A stretch of 64,000 nucleotides of DNA from Rickettsia australis str. Phillips (GTDB lineage: Bacteria > Pseudomonadota > Alphaproteobacteria > Rickettsiales > Rickettsiaceae). Location of the stretch: assembly GCF_000273745.1 (NCBI RefSeq), contig NZ_AKVZ01000032.1, positions 1 to 64,000 on the forward strand. The letters run 5' to 3'. Below, piece after piece: positions 17,334-26,250 of the stretch. Under the pieces are notes generated by a model, which was not told where the DNA came from, searched no databases, and was given only the letters and a program-made list of their open reading frames with translations. Position 1 is the first letter of the stretch. Every line of letters begins with the position of its first letter. The translations under genes were made by a program, and so were the position numbers.

Positions 17334-17525
17334 TTATGGGGGCGAAATAGGATCGACGTACCTAATAAAAAGATTGCTTTTACTCGGGATGATTCCGCCG
17401 ATGGCTTTTGCCATATGGGTCAAAACAAAGAAACGCAAACGATAATAATCGTTCTGTAGATTTAGCTCTAGCAGCTTAATCCTACGCGGCTGGGGGTTTG
17501 CCGGGCAACAGAAAAACCCCATACG

Positions 17526-17610
17526 TATACTCGTTTAACTTGAAAAATTGGCATTGCCTAAAAACGGTTGATATCGTCATTAAAACTTACAGTTTTTGCT
17601 TGCAATGACG
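17526..17610. repeat. RPE1 end fragment and short CATTGCGAG-type remnant after ssrA
   Basis: TATACTCGTTTAACTTGAAA (17526) matches the reverse complement of the RPE1-type terminus at 32525-32542. It is followed at 17575-17610 by CGTCATTAAAACTTACAG to TTGCAATGACG, a shortened CATTGCGAG-type element. Confidence 0.55.
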
Positions 17611-17661
17611 TGAACTGCACAAATTAAGCTTTGTCGACCTATTTTTATTTATTTTTCTTTT

Positions 17662-18135
17662 ATGAATATTGAATATAAAAAATTTGTGAATGAATATATG
17701 CTAGAATTTGTGAAAAAAATTCTAACAAAAATCCAGCATGAAAATTTATATTGGGATCAGTTAATATACATATCATACAGAACCGATAACCCTGCGGTCA
17801 TTTTATCTTCAAAAGTTAAACAGGCATATCCAAAACAGATAACAATAGTACTGCAATATCAGTTTGAAAATTTAATAGTAAATGATACCGGTTTTTCCTT
17901 AACAGTGAGTTTTGACGGTGTTAAAGAAATAATTTACGTACCTTTTGATGCACTTATTAGCTTTGTTGATTCCAATAATAATTACAGCCTAACTTTTAAT
18001 CAGTCGTTCAATATACAAGAAAATCACCAACATGAAGATGCAATAAGTACTAATAAAAGTTATAAAACTTCATTATCTCCAAATCAAAATGTTATAATAT
18101 TAGATAAGTTTCGTAACTCTTCTAAACCTAGTTAA
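17662..18135 (+). CDS. sspB: SspB-like ClpXP adaptor (alpha type)
   Basis: A 157-residue protein of the alphaproteobacterial SspB family. These dimeric adaptors bind the ssrA tag and hand substrates to ClpXP. The N-terminal domain (about residues 1-115) shows the expected helix YKKFVNEYMLEFVKKIL, a strand with FISYRT-like YISYRTDNPAVILS, and a beta core FSLTVSFDGVKEIIYVPFDA ending in ALISFVDS. A polar linker follows, then a short C-terminal segment VIILDKFRN, the type that docks on the ClpX zinc domain. It lies directly after ssrA and nine bases before rnhA. Sequence identity with E. coli SspB is low in this family; the call rests on length, architecture and position. Confidence 0.82.
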   Translation: MNIEYKKFVNEYMLEFVKKILTKIQHENLYWDQLIYISYRTDNPAVILSSKVKQAYPKQITIVLQYQFENLIVNDTGFSLTVSFDGVKEIIYVPFDALISFVDSNNNYSLTFNQSFNIQENHQHEDAISTNKSYKTSLSPNQNVIILDKFRNSSKPS

Positions 18136-18144
18136 TGCCCATAT

Positions 18145-18603
18145 ATGGATTCAAAAGTAGTTATATATACTGATGGTGCATGTGCAGGTAACCCAGGTCC
18201 CGGAGGATGGGGAGCTTTATTAAAGTTTAATGATGCTAGTAAAGAAATATTTGGGTATGAGTTAGATACAACTAATAATCGTATGGAAATCACGGCAGCA
18301 TTTGAAGCATTGAAAATTTTAAAAAAATCTTGTAATGTTGAGATTTATACCGATAGTAAATATTTACAACAGGGAATTACCGCTTGGATTCATAATTGGA
18401 TAAAAAATAATTGGTGTAAAAGCAACAATGAACACGTTAAAAATGCCGATTTATGGCAAAAATTATACGCAGAATTGAGTAAACATACTATTATTTGGAA
18501 ATGGGTAAAAGGTCATGCAAATAATAGCGGTAATATTGCTGCTGATAAACTTGCAGTGCAAGGAAGAGAAACTGCTATAGAAATTTTAAAATGTCGTGGA
18601 TAG
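18145..18603 (+). CDS. rnhA: Ribonuclease HI
   Basis: A 152-residue RNase HI that cuts RNA in RNA-DNA hybrids (Okazaki primers, R-loops). The four acidic catalytic residues are visible: Asp in [16 protein letters not shown], Glu in [13 protein letters not shown], Asp in [12 protein letters not shown], and Asp in NIAADKLA. A basic loop ([13 protein letters not shown]) and [10 protein letters not shown] are in place. The start is nine bases after sspB, and its last 13 bases overlap the start of the following NDUFA12-like gene, suggesting one operon. Confidence 0.97.
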   Translation: MDSKVVIYTDGACAGNPGPGGWGALLKFNDASKEIFGYELDTTNNRMEITAAFEALKILKKSCNVEIYTDSKYLQQGITAWIHNWIKNNWCKSNNEHVKNADLWQKLYAELSKHTIIWKWVKGHANNSGNIAADKLAVQGRETAIEILKCRG

Positions 18604-18890
18604 ATAAGTTTTTTATTACTTTTTTTCACAAAAAAGTAGGAGAAGATGAGTTTTTGAATCAATATTATGAAAGCCGTAGTATTGATTATTTAGGGCGTTC
18701 AAGGAGGTTTGTTATTTATAAAAATGTAAATGAACCTACAAAAATTCCGCCAAGTTGGCACACTTGGTTACATCATTTAGTAAATGAGATACCGAAAAAT
18801 ATCCAGCTTTTTCCATGGCAAAAGAATAATAAAATAGTTAAAAAGCCTCCTAAAACATCAAATCTTAAATATAGTAGATGGCAACCGTAA
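18591..18890 (+). CDS. NADH:ubiquinone oxidoreductase 17.2 kDa (NDUFA12) homologue
   Basis: A 99-residue member of the NDUFA12/B17.2 family, an accessory subunit of complex I shared by mitochondria and alphaproteobacteria. Family features are [13 protein letters not shown], then RRFVIYKN and the strongly conserved [16 protein letters not shown]. It is soluble and peripheral, likely on the cytoplasmic arm. It overlaps rnhA by 13 bases and lies 70 bases before mlaD. No core nuo genes are in the window. Confidence 0.9.
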   Translation: MSWIDKFFITFFHKKVGEDEFLNQYYESRSIDYLGRSRRFVIYKNVNEPTKIPPSWHTWLHHLVNEIPKNIQLFPWQKNNKIVKKPPKTSNLKYSRWQP

Positions 18891-18896
18891 TTAATT

Positions 18897-18947
18897 AGTA
18901 TACTTAGATAGAACTTCGTATACAATTCTTCATTTATCAGGAGTATA
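18897..18947. repeat. Deleted RPE1-type element
   Basis: Only the termini remain. AGTATACTTAGATAGAACTTC, identical to the start of the copy at 3484, is joined to GTATACAATTCTTCATTTATC and GGAGTATA, as at that copy's end. It lies just upstream of mlaD. Confidence 0.6.
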
Positions 18948-18959
18948 GTATAAAAAACA

Positions 18960-19409
18960 ATGAAACAGAACATTATTGAAACAATTATAGGCTTTATAGT
19001 ATTAATTATTGCTTTGCTATTTTTGATTTTTGCCTACAACACAGGTAGTTCTATCACTAGCTCAAAAGGTTATCAGGTAACTGTTAATTTTCAGAGTGCA
19101 GAGGGTATAGCAGTCGGAAGCGACGTAATGATCTCAGGCATAAAGATAGGTAGTGTAAAGAAAATTACTTTAGATCCGAATAGCTTTTATGCAAGTGTAT
19201 ATCTAAATATTAATGATGATGTTAAAATACCTAAAGATTCTAAAGCCCAAGTAGTCACCAGCGGGTTGTTTGGAGGTAAGTATATTTCAATTGTACCTGG
19301 TAATGATGATGAAAATTTAGCAGCTAATGAAGAGATAAGATATACTCAATCAGCAATTAATATTGAATCATTAATTAATAAAATTGTTTCTTCATTTGGT
19401 AATAAGTAG
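18960..19409 (+). CDS. mlaD: MlaD-like MCE-domain lipid transport protein
   Basis: A 149-residue protein with one N-terminal membrane helix (IIGFIVLIIALLFLIFAY) followed by an MCE domain (YQVTVNFQSAEGIAVGSDV, MISGIKIGSVKKITLDP, GLFGGKYISIVPG). MlaD hexamers sit in the inner membrane facing the periplasm and pass phospholipid between the outer membrane and the MlaFEB transporter. The length is typical. The mlaF and mlaE partners are not in this window, as is common in Rickettsia where they lie apart. The start follows a short RPE1 remnant, with no strong Shine-Dalgarno. Confidence 0.92.
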   Translation: MKQNIIETIIGFIVLIIALLFLIFAYNTGSSITSSKGYQVTVNFQSAEGIAVGSDVMISGIKIGSVKKITLDPNSFYASVYLNINDDVKIPKDSKAQVVTSGLFGGKYISIVPGNDDENLAANEEIRYTQSAINIESLINKIVSSFGNK

Positions 19410-19412
19410 GGT

Positions 19413-19580
19413 TTTGTTACATGGCTCGTTTTATATCATTCCCGCAAAAGCGGGAATCCAGAAAAAAAATATATAAATACAGAAAATTTTTGAAATTAAA
19501 AGCTTGATTTATCTCGTTTTATGCTGGATCCCCGCTTTTGCGGGAATGATATATAGGGGTTTTGCGAGCCATACAACAAA
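19413..19580. repeat. AAAGCGGGAA-type element within an outer inverted repeat
   Basis: The inner element (19436-19552) runs from ATCATTCCCGCAAAAGCGGG to CCCCGCTTTTGCGGGAATGAT. It is enclosed by TTTGTTACATGGCTCG and GCGAGCCATACAACAAA, an outer inverted repeat. It lies after mlaD and may end its transcript. Confidence 0.82.
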
Positions 19581-19677
19581 GTCTATCAGTAGAAGTAATA
19601 CAAATTGCAACCGAATCTATTTTGAATGCGGTTTTCGTTATTTTAAAATCTCATAAATTTATTTCAATAATGTTATT

Positions 19678-20343
19678 TAAACTATTGTAAAGTCCTTATA
19701 AGAGGAGTATTGTATAGTTGTATTTAGCCAATATATCTTAATACCTTGCACTAAAGCTGCTATACCGAAAAACGATTGAAATACACCTATCCAATCCCAT
19801 GGTTCATTACTATGGTTAGATGATTCAGGAATCCAAACTATGCCAAAAGCAATAATTACTAATGCAATAGTGCATTTATAAAAAATGCAAATTGCCAACT
19901 TAAAAGCTCAACCAATACTCCCCTAGTACGGGTCCTATAGCTGCTCCTACGGTTGACATTATTCCCCACAAGGATATTGCGATCATACGTTCATGTGTAT
20001 TAGTAAAAATATTACGCAACATCGATAAAGTGGAAGGCATAATCATTCATCCTCCTAACCCAAGTAAAACACGGCATAATGCTAATCCCCATGAGCTATC
20101 AAATACATAAACTAACATTGAAGCGATGGAAAAAACTAAAAGCCTCCAAAGTAATAATCTTTTACAACAAAATCTATCTCCTAATGCACCTGCGGTAATT
20201 AAAAGACCTGATAATACTAATGTATATGCATTGATTATCCATAATTGTTGTAAATTATATGGTTTTAAATCAAGAATTATAGTAGGCATAACAACATGCA
20301 AAATTGTAGCATCCATTGATACTACAAGTAAATTTAACATCTA
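19678..20343 (-). pseudogene. MFS drug-transporter (DHA2-like) remnant
   Basis: The 5' part (20340-20047) reads MLNLLVVSMDATILHVVMP and on to LCRVLLGLGG, typical of the first helices of EmrB/QacA-type exporters including the DATI motif. A stop follows where the family has an Ala. The reading then continues MIMPSTLSMLRNIFTNTHER to GAAIGPVLG, then loses frame more than once. Later pieces include WQFAFFINALL and IVWIPESSNHSNEPWDWIGV. The 3' half of the gene is missing. Confidence 0.8.
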
Positions 20344-20461
20344 AGCATCACCTAGCATGGAAGTCAAGATTTAATCTTACAAGCACAAATAACATAAATA
20401 AAATTTGATTTTTCTTTCTCAAGCTTATATTTTAATTGGTAAGTTTATAATATGGAAATTT

Positions 20462-21493
20462 ATGTCAAATACAGATAAGGAAAGAGCCATTGCCGCAGCA
20501 CTCGTGCAAATCGAAAAAAGCTACGGTAAAGGTTCGGTAATGAAACTCGGGCAACGTCCGAATGTTGATATAGAAGCCGTATCTACCGGCTCACTGGGGC
20601 TAGATATAGCTCTTGGAATCGGTGGTGTTCCTAAAGGCAGAATTATCGAGATTTTTGGTCCTGAAAGCTCAGGTAAAACCACTCTAACACTACATTTAAT
20701 CGCCGAAGCACAGAAAAAGGGCGGTATATGTGCTTTTATTGATGCCGAGCATGCATTAGACCCTGCTTATGCGAAGAAACTCGGCGTAAATATTGACGAG
20801 CTTATCATTTCGCAGCCTGATACAGGTGAACAAGCCTTAGAAATTACTGATACTTTAATTCGCTCCGGCGGTATTGATATGATAATAATAGATAGTGTTG
20901 CGGCTTTAGTACCAAAATCAGAGATTGAGGGCGAGATGGGTGATGCCCAAATGGCTTCTCAAGCAAGATTAATGAGCCAGGCACTCCGTAAACTTACCGC
21001 ATCAATTAATCGTACCAATTGTATTACTGTTTTCATCAACCAAATCAGAATGAAAATAGGCGTGATGTTCGGCAGTCCTGAAACTACGACAGGCGGTAAT
21101 GCTTTGAAATTCTATGCCTCTGTTAGGATCGATATAAGAAGAATAGGCTCCATTAAAGATAAAGAAGAAGTGATAGGCAGCCAAACTAGAGTAAAAGTAG
21201 TCAAAAACAAAGTATCTCTTCCATTTAAAACTGCAGATTTTGATATAATGTACGGTTCAGGTATTTCAAAAGAAGGTGAGATAATCGATCTTGGAGTTAA
21301 GCTTGATATTGTTGAGAAATCCGGCTCTTGGTTTTCCTATAATAACGTACGCATTGGACAAGGACGTGAAAACGTCAAACAATATTTAAAAGAACATCCA
21401 CAAATTTCCAACGAAATTGAGAAAATAATACGTGAAAAATCGTCAAAAATTATTAATATAAATCTTAATCAAACGGAGGAAGAAAATGATTGA
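20462..21493 (+). CDS. recA: Recombinase A
   Basis: A 343-residue RecA, forming filaments on single-stranded DNA for strand exchange and SOS signalling. Walker A is GPESSGKTT, Walker [13 protein letters not shown], and L2 contains [14 protein letters not shown]. The frame is open upstream to 20405, but the extra 19 residues (hydrophobic, MIFLSQ) are not RecA-like; the ATG at 20462 gives the family start [14 protein letters not shown] and is preferred. fabG starts inside the last codons of recA (8-base overlap), so the two are co-translated, an unusual pairing of repair and lipid genes. A C-terminal acidic tail is present. Confidence 0.97.
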   Translation: MSNTDKERAIAAALVQIEKSYGKGSVMKLGQRPNVDIEAVSTGSLGLDIALGIGGVPKGRIIEIFGPESSGKTTLTLHLIAEAQKKGGICAFIDAEHALDPAYAKKLGVNIDELIISQPDTGEQALEITDTLIRSGGIDMIIIDSVAALVPKSEIEGEMGDAQMASQARLMSQALRKLTASINRTNCITVFINQIRMKIGVMFGSPETTTGGNALKFYASVRIDIRRIGSIKDKEEVIGSQTRVKVVKNKVSLPFKTADFDIMYGSGISKEGEIIDLGVKLDIVEKSGSWFSYNNVRIGQGRENVKQYLKEHPQISNEIEKIIREKSSKIININLNQTEEEND

Positions 21494-22211
21494 TTTAACA
21501 GCTAAAACTGCTTTAATTACAGGAGCTTCAGGAGGTATAGGCGGAGCTATAGCAAGGTTACTGCACAAACTCGGAAGTCATGTAATTATTAGCGGTAGTA
21601 ATGAGGAAAAATTAAAATCCCTTGGAAATGTTTTAAAAGATAATTATACGATAGCAGTATGTAATCTTGCAGATAAAGAAGAGTGCAGCAATTTAATATC
21701 TAAAGCACTAAAGCTAGATATTTTAGTATGTAACGCAGGTATTACTAGCGATACACTAGCAATTAGAATGAAAGACGAAGATTTTAACAAAGTTGTTGAT
21801 ATTAATTTAAAAGCAAATTTTATTTTAAATCGTGAAGCAATAAAAAAAATGATGCAAAATAGATATGGACGCATTATTAACATATCTTCAATAGTAGGAA
21901 TTTCAGGTAACCCAGGGCAGGCTAATTATTGTGCTTCTAAAGCAGGCTTAATAGGTATGACCAAATCGCTCTCTTACGAAGTTGCAACCAGAGGGATTAC
22001 GGTTAATGCAGTAGCTCCAGGATTTATTAAATCAGATATGACCAATAAACTAAACGAACAACAAAGAGAAGCCATAGTACAAAAAATTCCGCTAGGCACT
22101 TACGGTATGCCGGAAGACGTGGCAAACGCAGTCGCATTTTTAGCAAGCGATCAGGCATCATATATTACCGGCCAAACTATCCACGTAAACGGAGGAATGT
22201 TAATGGTGTAA
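21486..22211 (+). CDS. fabG: 3-oxoacyl-ACP reductase
   Basis: A 241-residue short-chain dehydrogenase performing the NADPH-dependent first reduction of fatty acid elongation. The Rossmann motif is [12 protein letters not shown], the NAG motif is LVCNAGIT, the catalytic Ser is in [11 protein letters not shown], and Tyr and Lys are in YCASKAG. It ends [13 protein letters not shown], typical of FabG. A clear GGAGG lies just before the start within recA. It overlaps recA by eight bases. acpP and fabF follow about 165 bases later. It might also supply reductase activity to the phaA/phaC route, by inference only. Confidence 0.96.
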   Translation: MIDLTAKTALITGASGGIGGAIARLLHKLGSHVIISGSNEEKLKSLGNVLKDNYTIAVCNLADKEECSNLISKALKLDILVCNAGITSDTLAIRMKDEDFNKVVDINLKANFILNREAIKKMMQNRYGRIINISSIVGISGNPGQANYCASKAGLIGMTKSLSYEVATRGITVNAVAPGFIKSDMTNKLNEQQREAIVQKIPLGTYGMPEDVANAVAFLASDQASYITGQTIHVNGGMLMV

Positions 22212-22270
22212 AATTTTGTGCTAGCATAAAATAATTTTTTGTGCTAGAAGTTCTTTTAAAGATAAAATGC

Positions 22271-22339
22271 TATGAATATTTTAAATAAATATTCATACAG
22301 TTAAAATAAAGTATAATAGCTGAATCATCGCTATTATAC
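22271..22339 (+). promoter_or_regulatory. Two perfect hairpins in the acpP leader
   Basis: TATGAATATTT/AAATATTCATA (22271-22281 and 22287-22297) and GTATAATAGC/GCTATTATAC (22311-22320 and 22330-22339) are adjacent perfect stems, 38 bases upstream of the acpP start. The second contains TATAAT, a potential -10 box. They could be a fabG terminator region, a regulatory leader, or protein-binding palindromes. Confidence 0.5.
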
Positions 22340-22376
22340 GGCATATAAAATTAAATGATTTATGGAGTTCAAAATT

Positions 22377-22622
22377 ATGAGTACAACGGACAAGATCGAA
22401 CAGAAAGTTATTGAAATGGTTGCTGAAAAGCTAAATAAAGATAAATCGATAATAACTACGGATTCAAGATTTATAGAAGATTTGAAAGCCGATAGCCTTG
22501 ATACCGTAGAGTTAATGATGGCAATAGAAGTTGAGTACGGTATTGATATCCCTGATGATGAAGCCACTAAAATTAAAACTGTATCCGATGTTATAAAATA
22601 TATCAAAGAACGCCAATCTTAA
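22377..22622 (+). CDS. acpP: Acyl carrier protein
   Basis: An 81-residue acidic carrier protein. Ser in ADSLDTVELMMAIE takes the 4'-phosphopantetheine arm. Four helices are evident, ending SDVIKYIKERQS. An ATG at 22362 would add five residues (MEFKI), but the GGAG at about 22365 fits the ATG at 22377 better, so that start is chosen. It sits between fabG and fabF (35 bases ahead of fabF), the common fab cluster order. Its leader carries two perfect hairpins. Confidence 0.95.
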   Translation: MSTTDKIEQKVIEMVAEKLNKDKSIITTDSRFIEDLKADSLDTVELMMAIEVEYGIDIPDDEATKIKTVSDVIKYIKERQS

Positions 22623-22657
22623 TCTACATAAATTAAATCCCTAATAGATAATTAAAA

Positions 22658-23938
22658 ATGTCGAATCAAAGAGTAAATAAAAGAGTAGTTATTACCGGAC
22701 TTGGGCTTGTTACTCCTGTTGGGCTTGATGTTAGCTCATCTTGGAAAAATATTGTAAATGGGGTAAGCGGTATAAAAACTATTACGGAATTTGATACTTC
22801 TAAACTTGCGTGTAAAATTGCCGGACTTATAGATAACTCTGAGAAAGATGGATTTAAACTTGAAAATTTCACGCAAGCAGATAACGTTAATAGAATAAGT
22901 AAAATGGATAAATTTATCCATTACGGAGTAGCAGCCGCAACCGAAGCAGTTGAAGATAGCGGCTGGTTACCTGAAGATGAAGCATCTCGTGATAGAACCG
23001 GCTTGATATTAGGTTCAGGAATCGGCGGGCTTAAAATGATCGAAGGTACCTCTATCAAGCTTTATCAACAAAACAACGGCAAAGTTAGTCCCTTCTTTAT
23101 TCCTGCCTCACTAATTAATCTTTTATCCGGTCTTGTTTCTATAAAATACGGTTTTAGCGGTCCAAATCAAGCAGCAGTAACGGCTTGCTCTACAGGGGCA
23201 CATGCTATAGGCGATGCTATGCGTATGATCAAGCACGGCTATGCAGATGTTATGGTCGCAGGCGGTGCAGAAGCTCCAGTTACACCTGTTGGAGTTGCAG
23301 GTTTCATTGCTGCTAGAGCATTATGTACTAAATATAACGATAATCCTGAAAAAGCCTCAAGACCTTGGGATAAAGACCGCAGCGGTTTTGTTATGGGTGA
23401 AGGAGCAGGCGTTGTAGTCTTGGAAGAATATGAGCATGCCTTAAATCGAGGAGCTAAAATTTACGGTGAAGTTATAGGATACGGCTCTACAGGTGATGCA
23501 TACCATATGACAGCCCCACATCCTGAAGGTAGAGGGGCTTATAGAGCGATGAGAGATGCAATGCTAGATGCAGCTATCACCCCCAATATGATTGATTACA
23601 TTAATGCACATGGTACTTCTACTAATCTCGGTGATGAGATAGAATTAGCAGCCGTACAAAAATTATTTTTAAAAGCGAATCCTCAAATTTTAATGTCTTC
23701 TACTAAATCATCAATAGGACATTTACTCGGTGCAGCAGGAAGCGTTGAGTTTATCTTTTCAGCTCTTGCAATTCGAGATCAGATTGCACCGCCAACTTTA
23801 AATTTAGATAACCCTATGGATGAGGTTAAAATAGATTTAGTAAAATTAAAAGCTAGAGAAACTAAAATAGACTACGTGCTTTCTAATTCGTTTGGATTCG
23901 GCGGTACTAATGCTAGTTTAGTAATTAAGAGGGTTTGA
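22658..23938 (+). CDS. fabF: 3-oxoacyl-ACP synthase II
   Basis: A 426-residue condensing enzyme extending acyl-ACP with malonyl-ACP. The nucleophile Cys is in TACSTGAHAIGDAMRM, and the two His residues are in NAHGTSTNLGDEIE and KSSIGHLLGAAG. It starts VVITGLGLVTPVG after a short basic leader and ends SNSFGFGGTNASLVIKRV, the family end. No lesion. It is the last gene of the recA-fabG-acpP-fabF run. A large nested repeat block follows the stop at once. Confidence 0.97.
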   Translation: MSNQRVNKRVVITGLGLVTPVGLDVSSSWKNIVNGVSGIKTITEFDTSKLACKIAGLIDNSEKDGFKLENFTQADNVNRISKMDKFIHYGVAAATEAVEDSGWLPEDEASRDRTGLILGSGIGGLKMIEGTSIKLYQQNNGKVSPFFIPASLINLLSGLVSIKYGFSGPNQAAVTACSTGAHAIGDAMRMIKHGYADVMVAGGAEAPVTPVGVAGFIAARALCTKYNDNPEKASRPWDKDRSGFVMGEGAGVVVLEEYEHALNRGAKIYGEVIGYGSTGDAYHMTAPHPEGRGAYRAMRDAMLDAAITPNMIDYINAHGTSTNLGDEIELAAVQKLFLKANPQILMSSTKSSIGHLLGAAGSVEFIFSALAIRDQIAPPTLNLDNPMDEVKIDLVKLKARETKIDYVLSNSFGFGGTNASLVIKRV

Positions 23939-23941
23939 TTT

Positions 23942-24370
23942 CTACACAGTCATTGCAAGCAACTAAAGGCGTTGTTGCATGGATCGGTTTATGTCATTCC
24001 AGCAAAAGCGGGAATCCAGCGTAAAGCTAGATAAATCGAGCTTTAAAAAATATTTAAGATCAAGATTTTATTCAAATAAAGCTTTTAAAAGGCTTTATAG
24101 TACTATTCCTGCCTACGTGGGAAGGTATTATTGCGTAGATACCAAAACCGTCATTGCAGGAGCAAAGCGACGTGGCAATCCAGAAAAAGATTAAAAAAAT
24201 TCTGTAAATTAGCATTTTTTACTGGATTGCTTCGTCAAATTACTATGTAATTCTTCTCGCAATGACGGAAAACCGGTCCACGCAACAACGCCACACGGGA
24301 ATGACATCGAGCAGGTTTCTTGAACAATGCAACAAAGCATTCAGTCGCTCGCAATGACGAAGTGTGCATA
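23942..24370. repeat. Nested palindromic repeat block after fabF
   Basis: There are at least three layers. Outer halves are AGTCATTGCAAGCAAC (about 23947) and GTCGCTCGCAATGACG (about 24343). Within is an AAAGCGGGAA-type element split into CATTCCAGCAAAAGCGGG (about 23995) and a distant CACGGGAATGAC (about 24295). A complete CATTGCGAG-type element lies at about 24149-24268. The small open frames here are readings of repeats, not genes. Confidence 0.75.
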
Positions 24371-24400
24371 TGCAACAACATCAACAATATATTCCCTTTC

Positions 24401-26151
24401 ATGACCCCAATTTATTACATCAAAAATGGTAATCTAAGCTTTGCGGATAAAGTAATCTTATCTGATTTAGCACTTTATTTATACAAAGGTGATAAGATTT
24501 GTCTTATAGGACGTAACGGCTGCAGGAAATCAAGCTTAATGAAAGTAATATCAGGGGACTATGAACTAGATAACGGCGAACTATTTCAAGATGCTGCAAT
24601 TACAACTGGCTATTTAAGACAAGATATTTCTATAAAGACTAATCTAACTGTTTACGATTTTATCTTACAACAAACAGATAGTACAAAAGAAATAGATAAA
24701 TACCAAATCGATATAATTCTAGAAAAATTACAAATCAACGGAACAGATAACTTATCAACCTATTCAGGCGGTCAGCTTAGAAGAGCAAACCTTGCTAAGG
24801 CTTTCATATTAGAGCCGGAAATATTACTACTTGATGAACCGACCAATCATCTAGATATTGAAACGATTAGTGGCTAGAAGAATTTGTTAAATCTTATAAC
24901 GGTGCTATTATTTGCGTTAGTCATGATAGAATATTTCTCTCAAATGTTACTAATAAAATTTGGTGGCTTGATAGAGGGATTTTACGTAAATCCGATAAAG
25001 GATTTAAATTTTTTGATGGATGGCAAAATCTTATAATAGAGCAAGAAGAAGCAGTGCTGCGGAAATTAAATAAAAAACTATCTCAAGAGAAGGAATGGTT
25101 AAATGCCGGTGTTACGGCTAGACGTAAGCGGAATCAAAAGAGACTTGCGGAGTTGAAAGCTTTAAGAGTCATAACAAGAGAACAGACTGAAAAACTAGCT
25201 AGTTCAAAACAAAGAGTTAGGGCAGAGCTTGCCGAAAATATAGCTAAAAGTAAATTCATTATTGAAGCAGATAATATTAGTTTCAGCTATAAAAATACTA
25301 ACATCATTGATAATTTCAGTTTTCGTGTAAAAAAAGGCGAAAAAATCGGTGCAAACGGCTCAGGCAAATCTACCTTTATCAAACTACTAACAAAGCAACT
25401 TACACCTGATTTAGGTAAAATTATATACGGCGGTAATTTAGATATTTCATATTTTGATCAACATAGAGAAAAAATAGAGCCTAATCATACATTACAACAA
25501 ACTTTATGTCCTACAGGCGGTGATCAAGTATTTTTGCCAAACGGTAAAACCATGCATGTTGCCGGTTATTTAAAACAATTCATGTTTAACCATAATACTT
25601 AATGCAAAAACCGCTATTCTATCGGGCGGCGAAGCTAATAGATTATTACTCGCAAAAATTCTAATTAACCCTGGAAATTTGTTAATTTTAGATGAACCGA
25701 CTAATAACCTCGATATGGATAGTTAGAAATTTTACTAGATATACTTGCAGATTATTCAGGCACTTTAATAGTCGTGAGCCATGATCGTGACTTCTTAGAT
25801 AGGTTAGTTACTAGAACTTTAGTCTTTGCTCAAGGTAAAATTCATGATTTAACAGGAGGTTACGAAGATTATAAACAGTATTTTACTACCTATCCTATCA
25901 CTAAAAAAGCTTCAACACCACTACCACTAGCATCTCAAAAAGAACCTCCAAATAAAAAGCTATCTTATAAATACCAGCGTTTGCTTAAAACATTGCCCGA
26001 CGATATCGCAAAGCTAGAAATATCCATCAAATACTTAGAAAAAGAAATTGAAGACGTTAATCTATATTTAGATAATCCTCAACAATATAACCGTATTACT
26101 AATCAATTAATTAATGATAAAAAGAAACTAGACGAGTTATTAAATCAATAG
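24401..26151 (+). pseudogene. uup: Uup-type ABC-F ATPase, broken
   Basis: This is a duplicated ABC ATPase of the ABC-F class with the Uup C-terminal coiled coil. Domain 1 starts MTPIYYIKNGNLSFADK; its Walker A reads GRNGCRKSS (Arg replacing Gly), and its signature and Walker B are YSGGQLRRANLAKA and ILLLDEPTNHLD. A lost base near 24871 ends that frame at 24877. The reading resumes WLEEFVKSYNGAIICVSHD through the linker to GANGSGKSTFIKLL (shortened Walker A) and stops at 25602. A third piece gives [17 protein letters not shown] and [11 protein letters not shown], then two more stops. The C-terminal piece to 26151 contains VVSHDRDFLDRLV and the coiled coil. With three or more frame breaks and a mutated P-loop it is dead. 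Confidence 0.88.
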
Positions 26152-26186
26152 TTAGAAATACAAAATTAATTTTTGTTAAAATTTTC

Positions 26187-26215
26187 TTGACTTAATTATT
26201 AATTGTTGTTAACGT
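26187..26215 (+). promoter_or_regulatory. Possible promoter of the coiled-coil gene
   Basis: TTGACT (26187), 17 bases, then TAACGT (26210) resembles a sigma-70 promoter with a weak -10. It is 36 bases before the GTG start of the next gene. Confidence 0.3.
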
Positions 26216-26250
26216 TTTATAGATGATGGAAACACACATAAAAGGTTATT

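Larger units (their letters stand above)
17094..17523 (+). ncRNA. ssrA: Two-piece (permuted) tmRNA gene
   Basis: This is the alphaproteobacterial permuted ssrA. The acceptor piece comes first and ends CGACGCCTCC-A-CCA at 17173, with a T-arm-like GGACTCGGGGGCAGTACCC before it. The coding piece starts at 17338 with GGGGGCGAAATAGGATCGAC. GGGGGCG pairs with CGCCTCC to rebuild the acceptor stem. The tag frame at 17435-17479 encodes ANDNNRSVDLALAA and ends in TAA. A pseudoknot-like GCGGCTGGGGGTTTGCCGG segment and AAAAACCCC follow. tmRNA releases stalled ribosomes and tags the peptide for ClpXP. The 164-base spacer (17174-17337), removed during maturation, holds a strong inverted repeat. sspB follows directly. 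The outer ends of both pieces are approximate. Confidence 0.92.

Noticed and set aside
17334-17522. 62-codon open frame on the minus strand
   Set aside because: It is antisense to the tmRNA coding piece.
20405-20461. N-terminal extension of recA
   Set aside because: The 19 extra residues are hydrophobic and unlike RecA; the ATG at 20462 gives the family start.
23979-24194. 71-codon open frame after fabF
   Set aside because: It reads through nested palindromic repeats only.
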